Part shown: in pieces, positions 1 to 8,773 of the stretch | How the letters are laid out: every line of letters starts with the position of its first letter | How positions within the stretch are numbered: the stretch's first letter is position 1 | Source of the DNA: Phycisphaerales bacterium | GTDB lineage: Bacteria > Planctomycetota > Phycisphaerae > Phycisphaerales > UBA1924 | DNA: 64,000 bases | Reading direction: 5' to 3' | Assembly: GCA_007693785.1 (NCBI GenBank) | Contig: RECY01000028.1 | Coordinates: 62,001 to 126,000 of the forward strand | The notes under the pieces: model-generated | What the model was told of the DNA's origin: nothing | Seen by the model: only the letters and a program-made list of their open reading frames with translations | Databases searched by the model: none | Translations under genes and position numbers: made by a program

Positions 1-711
1 GATCGTGGTCGGGGCGGCCTCGTCGGGGTGCAGGAGCTGGCAGAGCACGACCCGGCGGCGACGACCGCCCGCACCGGCGCGGGCGCCCGCCAGAGCGCGG
101 ACCAGCCCGCCGGGGGGCTCGAACGTGTCCCCGATCGCGACGAGGACGTCGGCCTCGCGGAGCGCTCGCGCGGGGGGGATGGCGGCGGCGAGCGTGGCGC
201 CGGCGTGGGTTTCGGGGCCGGCGAGCTCGCGGAGGGACGCGTCGCGCGTCGCGCGGAGGGGGGTGAGCGTCGCGGGCTGGTCGCCCTGCGGGTGGATCGC
301 AACGGCGACGCGGTCACCCGTGCGCCAGGCAACGCTCGCGAGGGCGGCGGCGAGTGCCTGGGCGGCGGCGAGCTTGTCGTGGATCCCCATGGAGGCGGAG
401 CGATCGAGCACGATCGCGAGGCGGACGCGGGTTTCGGCGACGCGTCTCCGGAGGAACGGGCGTCCGGAGCGTGCAAGCAGGCGCCAGTCCAGCTCGCGCA
501 CGGGGTCGCCCGGGGTGTAGGGGCGGGCGTCGTAGGGGTCGGCGCCGCGTCCGAGTAGGCGCGCGCGGTGGCGACCGCTGTCGAGGGTGTCGGCGATCGC
601 CTCGGCGCGGAGGCGGAGCGCGCGCACGCGGGCGTCGATCGGTGCGACGCTCGGATCGTCGAGGGGGGCGGCGCGGCTCGCGGGTCGCGGTGGTGTGGGG
701 GCGGGCGGCAT
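1..711 (-). CDS. DUF58 domain protein, C-terminus cut by window edge
   Basis: Reading the minus strand from ATG at 711 gives 237 codons without a stop, running off the window start, so the C-terminus is missing. The N-terminal half carries the DUF58 signature: a G-R-G-x-D-x-Y-D-x-R-x-Y-x-P-G-D-x-V-R-x-L-D-W stretch around residues 54-76, then an FLRRR segment and a von Willebrand A-like MIDAS motif D103-R-S105-A-S107. DUF58 proteins are usually encoded beside MoxR AAA+ ATPases and are thought to act in metal-dependent chaperone or envelope functions; the MoxR partner would lie outside the window. The start is 3 nt after the stop of the PagL-like gene, so the two are probably co-transcribed. 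The family call is secure; the cellular role is not known. Confidence 0.85.
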   Translation of the reverse strand, partial: MPPAPTPPRPASRAAPLDDPSVAPIDARVRALRLRAEAIADTLDSGRHRARLLGRGADPYDARPYTPGDPVRELDWRLLARSGRPFLRRRVAETRVRLAIVLDRSASMGIHDKLAAAQALAAALASVAWRTGDRVAVAIHPQGDQPATLTPLRATRDASLRELAGPETHAGATLAAAIPPARALREADVLVAIGDTFEPPGGLVRALAGARAGAGGRRRRVVLCQLLHPDEAAPTTI

Positions 712-714
712 GGT

Positions 715-1341
715 TCAGAAGGGGAACCCGACGCCGGCGTAGAACGCGGGGGCGTCGCGGTCGGGGTTGCGTTCGTTCCCGTGGATGCGGGCGTTGGAGA
801 TGTGGTGCCAGCGGACGCCGGCGTGGTAGAGCGAGCGTCCGGCGCTGGGGCGCCAGGTCAGGCCCGCGCCGGCGCGGGGGGTGAAGTTGAGACCGGTGCC
901 GCCGGAGGGCACGTTGCCTGTCGAGGCGAGCACGCCCATGCCGGCGTCGATGAACAGGCTCCACTGGGCGCCGGCGGACGGGTCGCGGTGCGTGTTGACG
1001 ATGTGCCAGCGGAGGTTGAGCGCGGGGTTGACGCCCGCGGCGTCCCGCCCGGGCTGCGCAAAATACCAGATCGCCAGTTCGCCCATCACCTCGAAATCCT
1101 GCACGAGGAAGCGGCTGACGCTCGCGTACGCGTTCACGTCGGTCGCGTCGGTCAGGTCCGGGGCGTAGGTGACCCCGAGCGACCACCAACGCCCGTCGGG
1201 CTCGCCGAAGCGGGGCGGCGACGCGACCGGCACGGGCTCCGCAGCGCCCGCCAGATCGAGCGCAAACGGCCCCGCGATAGCGCCGGACGCGCCGAGCAGC
1301 GCGCACGCCCAAGCGACCGGATGGCTGACACACCTGCGCAC
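715..1341 (-). CDS. PagL-like lipid A 3-O-deacylase (acyloxyacyl hydrolase family)
   Basis: A 208-residue protein with an N-terminal signal peptide (hydrophobic residues about 9-25, then AGP) followed by alternating beta strands typical of a small outer-membrane barrel. The C-terminal signature has an H-x-S pair at H180/S182 in 'HHISNA' and ends in the strand 'FYAGVGFPF', matching the PagL family, whose catalytic residues are His and Ser two apart plus a downstream acidic residue (here E190 or D194). PagL removes the 3-O-linked acyl chain of lipid A at the outer membrane. The start is GTG with GAGGAG upstream on the minus strand at suitable spacing. It is divergent from the slyX-like gene and precedes the DUF58 gene. 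A related non-enzymatic barrel remains possible because overall identity cannot be measured here. Confidence 0.75.
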   Translation of the reverse strand: MRRCVSHPVAWACALLGASGAIAGPFALDLAGAAEPVPVASPPRFGEPDGRWWSLGVTYAPDLTDATDVNAYASVSRFLVQDFEVMGELAIWYFAQPGRDAAGVNPALNLRWHIVNTHRDPSAGAQWSLFIDAGMGVLASTGNVPSGGTGLNFTPRAGAGLTWRPSAGRSLYHAGVRWHHISNARIHGNERNPDRDAPAFYAGVGFPF

Positions 1342-1388
1342 GGCGACGACTCCTCGCGACCTAGCGTTGCACGTGAGGAGGATACGCG

Positions 1389-1595
1389 ATGACCGAACCC
1401 CCCAGCGGCGACGAACGCCTGATGCGGATCGAAGAATCCGAGGCGTTCAATGCGCGGCAGCTCGAACTCCTCCACGAGGCGATCCTGGAGCTCGGCGGCA
1501 AGATGGACCGCATCGCCGCCCGCATGCGACAGCTCGAAGCGAAGCTCGCAGCCCAGGAGGCCGACGACGAAGCGGCGGGCGAAGAGCAAACCTAA
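1389..1595 (+). CDS. SlyX-like coiled-coil protein
   Basis: A 68-residue, highly charged protein with no signal peptide or membrane segment. Residues about 9-57 form a heptad-like helix (RLMRIEES...ELLHEAIL...MDRIAARMRQLEAKL) in the style of the SlyX family, small coiled-coil proteins of unknown function usually of 65-80 residues. The start is well supported: GAGGAGG lies about 10 nt before ATG 1389. It is transcribed away from the PagL-like gene through a 47-nt divergent spacer and is followed by the rho terminator region. The SlyX assignment rests on length and pattern rather than on a diagnostic catalytic motif. Confidence 0.6.
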   Translation: MTEPPSGDERLMRIEESEAFNARQLELLHEAILELGGKMDRIAARMRQLEAKLAAQEADDEAAGEEQT

Positions 1596-1670
1596 GGGCA
1601 CGGATCTCGAAGCTCAGAGCTCGGAACGCAGAGTTTCGAGTTCGGGAGTTCCGCTCTGAGAGACAATCTG

Positions 1671-1706
1671 TAAAAAAAAGCGGGCCCCGTACGCGGGGCC
1701 CGCTTT
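1671..1706 (-). terminator. Intrinsic terminator downstream of rho
   Basis: A perfect 13-bp stem (1677-1689 paired with 1694-1706, arms AAAGCGGGCCCCG and CGGGGCCCGCTTT) has a 4-nt TACG loop. On the minus strand it is followed by a run of T residues (plus-strand A run 1672-1679), the classic arrangement for the rho gene, whose stop is at 1734. On the plus strand the T run is weak, so it is at best a partial terminator for the slyX-like gene. Confidence 0.85.
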
Positions 1707-1733
1707 GCTCTGTCTTTTGGCCTCGGCTCCCGC

Positions 1734-3707
<1,974 letters not shown>

Positions 3708-4235
3708 CGGTCTCGCATCCCAAGCCGCACCCCGCAACGCTGGTCTGGCGTGGTGTCCAACGTGGACACCTCGCGACGAGCGGTCGATCGTGCGGCGTTC
3801 CTGGTTTCGCGTTCCTTGGCTTCGCCCCGTCCGGTCGCCCCGCTTGCCCAATCGACCGGCGCGTGCGTGAGCACCGACGGACACGGGGCGAGGCGGAACG
3901 GCTTGGTAAGAAGAGAATGCTTCGGAACGGCTTTTGACGTGCAGCCCGCGAATACGGTCGCCCGGCGCGACGGAAGGCCGCGGGCCGAGAAATCGTCCTG
4001 ACACACGTGTGCGGGGGATTCGCGGGAACCGGATCCCAGCGGCCGAGTCACTCAGTTGATCGGCGACCGCGTTCTGAAAGGAGTATACGGTCCGGGTCCG
4101 CCCGTGGGCCCACCGTCCGCACGCATTTTTTTCGACCCGTGCCGGGCCCCGCTCCAACCCAAACCACGCTTTCCGGTCAGATCGCCGGGTTCGTCGGCGT
4201 CCGGTGCGTCGCGAAGGCTCCGCCGGTCGCCGGAA
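3708..4235 (-). promoter_or_regulatory. Long rho leader region with candidate promoter
   Basis: This 528-nt stretch between coaE and rho holds no convincing gene. On the minus strand a near-consensus -10 hexamer TATACT lies at 4087-4082 without a recognisable -35, which would give rho a 5' leader of about 370 nt. The leader includes a pyrimidine-rich, G-poor segment (CTTCTCTTCTTACC on the minus strand, about 3903-3918), the type of sequence Rho binds, so autogenous control is plausible. A 10-bp perfect palindrome CACACGTGTG sits at 4002-4011. These sites are read from sequence; their function is inferred. Confidence 0.4.
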
Positions 4236-4889
4236 TCAGCCCATCGTGTCGTTGCGGCGAGGGCTTTCGGGGGCGGGGCGGGCCCGCTCGTGGAGGAACG
4301 CGCGCACCGCGGCTCGGAGCGCGCGCACGTCGCCAGTGTTCTCGATCACCGCCGACGCGCGGGCCCGTTTGGCGTCGAGGGGGAGCTGCGCACGCTCGCG
4401 GCGTTCGAGCTCCCCCTCGTCCCATCCGCGGGTGGCGCGCACGCGCGCGAGGCGATCCTCGCGCGGGGCGTCGATGAACAGGACGGCGTCGCACTCGGCG
4501 TCGAGGCCGGCTTCGTAGAGCAGCGGGGCGTCGATGATGACCGCCGGCGCGCCGAGAGCCGCGGCTTGCGCTTTGAGCGCTTCGCGCGCGTCGCGCAGGC
4601 GCGGGTGGATCAGCGACTCCAGGCGTTTCCGCTCGCGCTCATCGTGAAAAATCACGCGCGCGACCGCGGCGCGATCGATCCGGCCCGAGGGCGCACGCAC
4701 GCCCTCGCCCCACCAGGCGATGAGCTGGTCGCGGACTTCCGGGACGTCGAGCTCGGCCTTGGCGGCGGCGTCAGAATCGCTGACCAGGCACCCCAGGTCG
4801 GCGAAGGCGGCGGCGGCTGCGGACTTGCCCGCGCCGATGCCCCCCGCCAAGCCGATCACCAGTGGGTGAGGCGAGGACGATGCGCTCAC
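4236..4889 (-). CDS. coaE: Dephospho-CoA kinase
   Basis: A 217-residue P-loop kinase that adds the 3'-phosphate to dephospho-CoA, the last step of coenzyme A synthesis, in the cytoplasm. The Walker A motif GGIGAGKS is at residues 16-23, directly after the beta strand LVIGLA. The SDSDAAAK segment (about 37-44) matches the substrate-binding region, and 'VIIDAPLLYEAGLD' is the family's conserved central motif. The GTG start at 4889 overlaps the stop of the PH-domain gene (GTGA), indicating translational coupling. Length is normal for the family. Codons upstream of the GTG in the same frame belong to the PH-domain gene read out of frame and were discarded. Confidence 0.93.
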   Translation of the reverse strand: MSASSSPHPLVIGLAGGIGAGKSAAAAAFADLGCLVSDSDAAAKAELDVPEVRDQLIAWWGEGVRAPSGRIDRAAVARVIFHDERERKRLESLIHPRLRDAREALKAQAAALGAPAVIIDAPLLYEAGLDAECDAVLFIDAPREDRLARVRATRGWDEGELERRERAQLPLDAKRARASAVIENTGDVRALRAAVRAFLHERARPAPESPRRNDTMG

Positions 4890-5503
4890 GCCCGACCCCC
4901 GTCCCCCGGCGTCCCGTTCGGGCCCTGATGACGCGCGAGCGTGCGGCGGATGACGTCGAGCGTGCGCACGGGCTGGTCGAGCATCCGCCAGGCGGCTTCG
5001 ATCGTGCCCGTCCCGGCGGTCGCGAAGCCGATCGTGCCCAGCCCGAACACACGCTCCCGGAGCGACTTGTACACCGCGACGTGCTGGATGCGGCTCAGCG
5101 GCAGGTCGGCCATCCCCTGGCGGAGCACCCCCGCGACCGTGATGACCCGGCGATCGGTCAGCACGTACAGGCGGCTCAGCCATTCCAGGCACGCCCAAGC
5201 CAGGCGGCCCAGCAGGGCGATCAGCGTCATCCACGGCACACGGGCGGCGTCTGGCCCGATGCCGGTGATCGTCAGCGTGAGCCAGACCGCCCAGCCCACC
5301 CCGATCAGGGCCGCGTAGGTCCCCAGCGGGTAGAGCAGGATGAACAGCAGGCTCGGGCGGAGGCTGAGCAGGATCGGCTCGCCCTCGGGGAGATAGCCGA
5401 CCAGGAGCCCGCGTCGCGAGGCGGGGACGTCGCCCGCGCCCTCGCCCGGGAGGGCGGCTGCGGGGGTGGTGGCGTGCGGGACGGCTCGGAAACCCGTGGG
5501 CAT
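4886..5503 (-). CDS. PH-domain (bPH2/YdbT-type) membrane protein
   Basis: A 205-residue protein with two hydrophobic segments forming a hairpin at about residues 53-100 (LLFILLYPLGTYAALIGVGW... and the following WMTLIALLGRLAWACL). Next comes a bacterial PH-2 domain with the hallmark order 'YVLTDRRVI', 'DLPLSRIQHV' and 'FGLGTIGFATAG'. Proteins of this type sit in the cytoplasmic membrane with the PH-like domain exposed; their function is unknown. Start ATG 5503 is 20 nt after the hpt stop and the gene overlaps coaE, so it lies inside a probable ppa-hpt-PH-coaE transcription unit. Confidence 0.8.
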   Translation of the reverse strand: MPTGFRAVPHATTPAAALPGEGAGDVPASRRGLLVGYLPEGEPILLSLRPSLLFILLYPLGTYAALIGVGWAVWLTLTITGIGPDAARVPWMTLIALLGRLAWACLEWLSRLYVLTDRRVITVAGVLRQGMADLPLSRIQHVAVYKSLRERVFGLGTIGFATAGTGTIEAAWRMLDQPVRTLDVIRRTLARHQGPNGTPGDGGRA

Positions 5504-5523
5504 GACCACCAGCGTACCGCGGC

Positions 5524-6096
5524 TCAGAGGGCCTCGGGCCTCAGCACGGCGATCTCCGGCAGGTTCCGGTACAGCCCGTCGTAGTCCAGCCCGTACCCGA
5601 CGACGAACTCGTCGGGGATCTCGAACCCCACGAGGTCCGCCTCGATCGGGGGCGTGTGCCCCGGCAGGATCTTCCGGAGCAGCACCACCACCCGCACGCT
5701 CGCGGGCTTCTTCTCCAAGACCAGACGCTTGACCAGCGCGAGTGTGTTCCCCGTGTCCAGGATGTCGTCGGCGATCACCACGTGCTTGCCCGCCAGGTCC
5801 GGCGGCAGCTCGCTCGCGATCGACGCCCCCTTGCTCTGCATGCTCTTGCCCGGGTAGCTGCTCACGGCGACCAGCCCGAGGCTCAGCTTCATGGGCATCT
5901 CGCGGACCAGGTCCGCGACGAAGATCATCGACCCGGTCAGCACCGGGATCATCACCGCGTGCCCGGCCTCGTCGGGGCTCGCGCCCTCGGCCTGCAGTTC
6001 CCCCTCGAGCTGGCGGGCCAGCTCTACGCCCATCTCGCGCACACGCTCGGCGATGCGGGCACGATCGATCAGGATGCGGTCGAGGTCGCGTCGCAT
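5524..6096 (-). CDS. hpt: Hypoxanthine phosphoribosyltransferase
   Basis: A 190-residue type I phosphoribosyltransferase for purine salvage (hypoxanthine or guanine plus PRPP to IMP or GMP). The PRPP-binding motif VIADDILDTGNTL is at residues 107-119, the flexible-loop segment SSYPGKSMQSKG at about 79-90, and the C-terminal region 'FVVGYGLDYDGLYRNLPEI' is a near-exact match to bacterial Hpt proteins. Start ATG 6096 gives the usual N-terminus (RDLDRILID...). A longer frame upstream runs into a palindromic repeat and is unlikely to be translated. No strong Shine-Dalgarno site is visible. Confidence 0.95.
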   Translation of the reverse strand: MRRDLDRILIDRARIAERVREMGVELARQLEGELQAEGASPDEAGHAVMIPVLTGSMIFVADLVREMPMKLSLGLVAVSSYPGKSMQSKGASIASELPPDLAGKHVVIADDILDTGNTLALVKRLVLEKKPASVRVVVLLRKILPGHTPPIEADLVGFEIPDEFVVGYGLDYDGLYRNLPEIAVLRPEAL

Positions 6097-6116
6097 GGTG
6101 TGGCGCAGGTTCCGGG

Positions 6117-6157
6117 TGGCACAGGGGGCTCTGGATGGCACAGGTCTCTGACCTGTG
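6117..6157. repeat. Short palindromic repeat element between ppa and hpt
   Basis: Two direct copies of TGGCACAGG (6117-6125 and 6136-6144, 19 nt apart) lead into a perfect 8-bp inverted repeat CACAGGTC-TCT-GACCTGTG at 6139-6157. The arrangement resembles REP-like elements. It could act as a weak terminator or a processing site in the ppa-hpt transcript. No second copy was noticed in this window. Confidence 0.45.
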
Positions 6158-6186
6158 GGATCGGCTTGTTTTGCACGGGGGATCGC

Positions 6187-6750
6187 TCAGTGCAGGCCGG
6201 CGATGCCGCCCTTGCGCCGGACGTCGGAGTAGCGGTTCAGCGAGTCGGCGATGATCGCGTGGGCCGCCTCGGCAGGCATGATGGTGTCCACCTCGACGTC
6301 CTTGTCCTCCAGCATCTTGTAGTCCTCGAAGAACCGTTTGAGCATCTTGAACGTGTGCTTGGGGAAGTCGCTGGCCCGGTGATAATCGGAATAGATCGGG
6401 TCGTTGGTCAGCACCGCGATGATCTTGTGGTCGGGCTCGCCCGAGTCGATCATCGTCATGAGCCCGACGGCGCGGGCGCTGCAGATGCACAAGGGCTCGA
6501 TCTTCTCGGCGCTGAAGACCAGGACGTCGAGGGGGTCGTCGTCCTCGGCGTAGGTCTGCGGGATGAACCCGTAATTGGCAGGGTAGTAGACGGCCGAGCT
6601 GAGCACGCGGTCGAGCTTCAGCAGCCCGCTGGGCTTGTCCAGCTCGTACTTGTTGCTCGAGCCTTTGGGGATTTCGACGACGGCCTTGAAGAACCCGGGC
6701 AGTTCGCCGGCGTCCACGGAGGGGGTCAGGTCATGCCAGGGGTGCACCAT
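6187..6750 (-). CDS. ppa: Inorganic pyrophosphatase, family I
   Basis: A 187-residue soluble pyrophosphatase that hydrolyses PPi to two phosphates and so drives biosynthetic reactions. The family I signature D-D-D-P-L-D-V is at residues 70-76, preceded by 'VVEIPKGSSNKYELDK' at about 24-39 and 'YPANYGFIPQT' at about 56-66, all metal- or substrate-binding segments. The start is ATG 6750. It has no Shine-Dalgarno sequence, but a TATATT hexamer ends 6 nt before the ATG on the minus strand, which suggests a leaderless mRNA. The gene is divergent from pgi. Confidence 0.95.
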   Translation of the reverse strand: MVHPWHDLTPSVDAGELPGFFKAVVEIPKGSSNKYELDKPSGLLKLDRVLSSAVYYPANYGFIPQTYAEDDDPLDVLVFSAEKIEPLCICSARAVGLMTMIDSGEPDHKIIAVLTNDPIYSDYHRASDFPKHTFKMLKRFFEDYKMLEDKDVEVDTIMPAEAAHAIIADSLNRYSDVRRKGGIAGLH

Positions 6751-6756
6751 GCGACG

Positions 6757-6762
6757 AATATA
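6757..6762 (-). promoter_or_regulatory. Candidate -10 element for leaderless ppa
   Basis: On the minus strand TATATT is separated from ATG 6750 by exactly 6 nt (CGTCGC). This places the expected transcription start at or next to the A of the start codon. No clear -35 hexamer is visible. Confidence 0.5.
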
Positions 6763-6831
6763 CGAGCCTCTGCCCCCCGAGTCCTCCGCGCGGGCGGGGT
6801 GAAGTTGTGGGCCTGCGGTCCGGGCCCTCGC

Positions 6832-6837
6832 TACGCT
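6832..6837 (+). promoter_or_regulatory. Candidate -10 element for leaderless pgi
   Basis: TACGCT is followed by 6 nt (GTCGCC) and then ATG 6844. No Shine-Dalgarno sequence lies upstream. The geometry is the same as at ppa, asnB and the CHAD-PPX gene. Confidence 0.45.
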
Positions 6838-6843
6838 GTCGCC

Positions 6844-8262
6844 ATGCTCACGCTCGACTATGCGAACTGCCTGTCCGAACGCGTCGGCCCGCACGGGCTC
6901 GACCCCGCCCGCCTGAGCGAGGGGGGCGAGCTCGCCGAGGCCGCCGCACGGATGACCGAGAGCCTCGAAGCCACCAGCGGCACCGGCTGGGAGCGGTGGC
7001 GACTGCTCCCCAAGGGCCCGATGCGGGACGAGCACGTCCGCGACGTTCATAAGGTGGTGGAGCGGTGCCGCGGGCGGTTTGAGAACATGGTGGTGCTCGG
7101 GATCGGGGGCTCGGCCCTGGGCAACATCGCCCTCCAGTCCGCCCTGAACCCCGCGACGCACAACCTCCTGCCCAGCGACCAGCGGAACGGGCCCCGGGTG
7201 TTTGTGGTCGACAACGTCGATCCGGCGTACTTCAGCTCCGTTTTTGCGTTCTGCAAGTCGAACGGCGGTCTGGAGAAGACGCTGTTCAACGTGATCAGCA
7301 AGTCGGGCGAGACCGCCGAGACCGCCGCCCAGTTCATGATCGTCCGCGACGCCCTTCAGAAGGCGCTGGGCGACAAGCACCGAGAGCACGTCGTGGCCGT
7401 GACCGATCCCGAGAAGGGCACGATGCGCCAGATCTGCGACGAGGCGGGGTACGCGACGCTCCCGGTGCCGGACGGCGTGGGCGGGCGGTTCAGCGTGCTG
7501 AGCCCGGTGGGGCTCTTCAGCGCCGCGATGGCGGGGATCGATATCGAGGCGCTGCTCGACGGGGCGGCTGAGATGGACGAGCGGTGCCGGAAGCCCAAGC
7601 TGAGCGAAAACCCGGCCGCGACGCTCGCGACGCTGCTGGTCGAGCTCGGGCAACGCAAGGGCAAGACGAACCACGTCCTGATGCCCTACGCGAACAGTCT
7701 GTATCTGCTGGCGGACTGGTTCCGCCAGCTGTGGGCCGAGAGCTTGGGCAAGCAGCACGACCGCTCGGGGGAGACGGTCTACGCGGGGTTTACGCCGATC
7801 AAGGCGCTGGGGACGACGGACCAGCACTCGCAGGTGCAGCTCTACCGCGAGGGCCCGAACGACAAGGTGATCGGCCTGCTAGCGGTGGAGGACTTCGGCG
7901 AGGCTGACGTGACGATTCCCAAGGGATTGGGTGTCGAGGCGATCGGGTATCTGGAGGGGCGTTCGATGGCCGGGCTGCTGAACGCCGAGCGCCGGGCGAC
8001 GGAGTACGCGCTGGTCGAGAGCCAGCGTCCGAACTTCACCTTGAGCTTCCCGAAGGTGGACGCGCACCACGTGGGGGCGTTCATCCAGCTCTGGCAGGTG
8101 ACGACGGCGTACGCCGGGCTGATGCTGGATATCGACGCCTACGACCAGCCGGCTGTGGAACTGGGCAAGCAGGCGACGTTCGGCCTGATGGGGCGGGCGG
8201 GCTACGAGGCGCATGAGAAGAAGGTGCGCGAGACGCTGACCAAGCATGCGCATGTGATCTGA
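6844..8262 (+). CDS. pgi: Glucose-6-phosphate isomerase
   Basis: A 472-residue cytoplasmic enzyme that interconverts glucose-6-phosphate and fructose-6-phosphate. Sugar-phosphate-isomerase motifs are present: GIGGSALGN at 86-94, SKSGETAET at 152-160 and GVGGRFSVLSPVG at 211-223. The C-terminal 'QLWQVTTAYAGLMLDIDAYDQPAVELGK' region carries the catalytic lysine segment. Length fits the shorter bacterial PGI type (about 450 residues) rather than the 550-residue E. coli type. Start ATG 6844 follows the -10-like TACGCT directly, with no ribosome-binding site. Confidence 0.95.
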   Translation: MLTLDYANCLSERVGPHGLDPARLSEGGELAEAAARMTESLEATSGTGWERWRLLPKGPMRDEHVRDVHKVVERCRGRFENMVVLGIGGSALGNIALQSALNPATHNLLPSDQRNGPRVFVVDNVDPAYFSSVFAFCKSNGGLEKTLFNVISKSGETAETAAQFMIVRDALQKALGDKHREHVVAVTDPEKGTMRQICDEAGYATLPVPDGVGGRFSVLSPVGLFSAAMAGIDIEALLDGAAEMDERCRKPKLSENPAATLATLLVELGQRKGKTNHVLMPYANSLYLLADWFRQLWAESLGKQHDRSGETVYAGFTPIKALGTTDQHSQVQLYREGPNDKVIGLLAVEDFGEADVTIPKGLGVEAIGYLEGRSMAGLLNAERRATEYALVESQRPNFTLSFPKVDAHHVGAFIQLWQVTTAYAGLMLDIDAYDQPAVELGKQATFGLMGRAGYEAHEKKVRETLTKHAHVI

Positions 8263-8327
8263 GCCCGGCGCGGCGTCCGCCTTCGGGGCGTGGGTCGGCG
8301 AACCCGTCGCGGGGCGTGTTCGTTCGG

Positions 8328-8333
8328 TAGGAT
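8328..8333 (+). promoter_or_regulatory. Candidate -10 element before the 8416 gene
   Basis: TAGGAT lies in the 153-nt gap after pgi. It would give a leader of roughly 75 nt to the small membrane protein gene, which has its own Shine-Dalgarno site. No -35 match is visible, so confidence is low. Confidence 0.3.
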
Positions 8334-8415
8334 GTGCGTGGGCGGCGTCGGGCGAGGGCCCGGGCCGGGTTGAGCGTGGCGCGCGGAGAGGGCGTGCGTC
8401 CGGCGGAGGTCGGGC

Positions 8416-8754
8416 GTGCGCGCGGATCGTGGCTGGACGCTGAGCGTGCTGGTGCTCACGGCGACGCCGTGGGCGGCGGTGCTGAGCTTCGCGGGGTTGG
8501 TGCTGCTCCTGGCGCCGGCGCTGCTCCCCGGGCCTTTGCAGGAGTTGTCCGGCTCTGTGCGTGTTTTGATCGGTTTGCTGGGTTTGGCGAGCGGGCAGTT
8601 GGTGTTCAGTTGTCTGGTGGCGGATCGGTTGTTCCCGAGCGCGAGCCGACCGGTGGTTTGGGCGTCGGAGATCGCGACGTGCGTGGTGCTGTTCGCGGCT
8701 TTTTCGTTGCTGGTGTGGCTGGTGACGCGGGTCTATTTCGGAGCGGCCGGCTGA
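8416..8754 (+). CDS. Small hydrophobic membrane protein, unknown function
   Basis: A 112-residue protein with three likely transmembrane helices at about 10-37, 47-70 and 82-107. No family is recognised. GTG 8416 is well supported by GGAGG at 8405-8409 with a 6-nt spacer. It starts a plus-strand set with the 912-residue secreted protein (20 nt downstream) and the flippase-like gene. The three may act together at the cytoplasmic membrane, but only gene order shows this. Confidence 0.6.
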   Translation: MRADRGWTLSVLVLTATPWAAVLSFAGLVLLLAPALLPGPLQELSGSVRVLIGLLGLASGQLVFSCLVADRLFPSASRPVVWASEIATCVVLFAAFSLLVWLVTRVYFGAAG

Positions 8755-8773
8755 CCCGGCCGATGCAGGGTTC

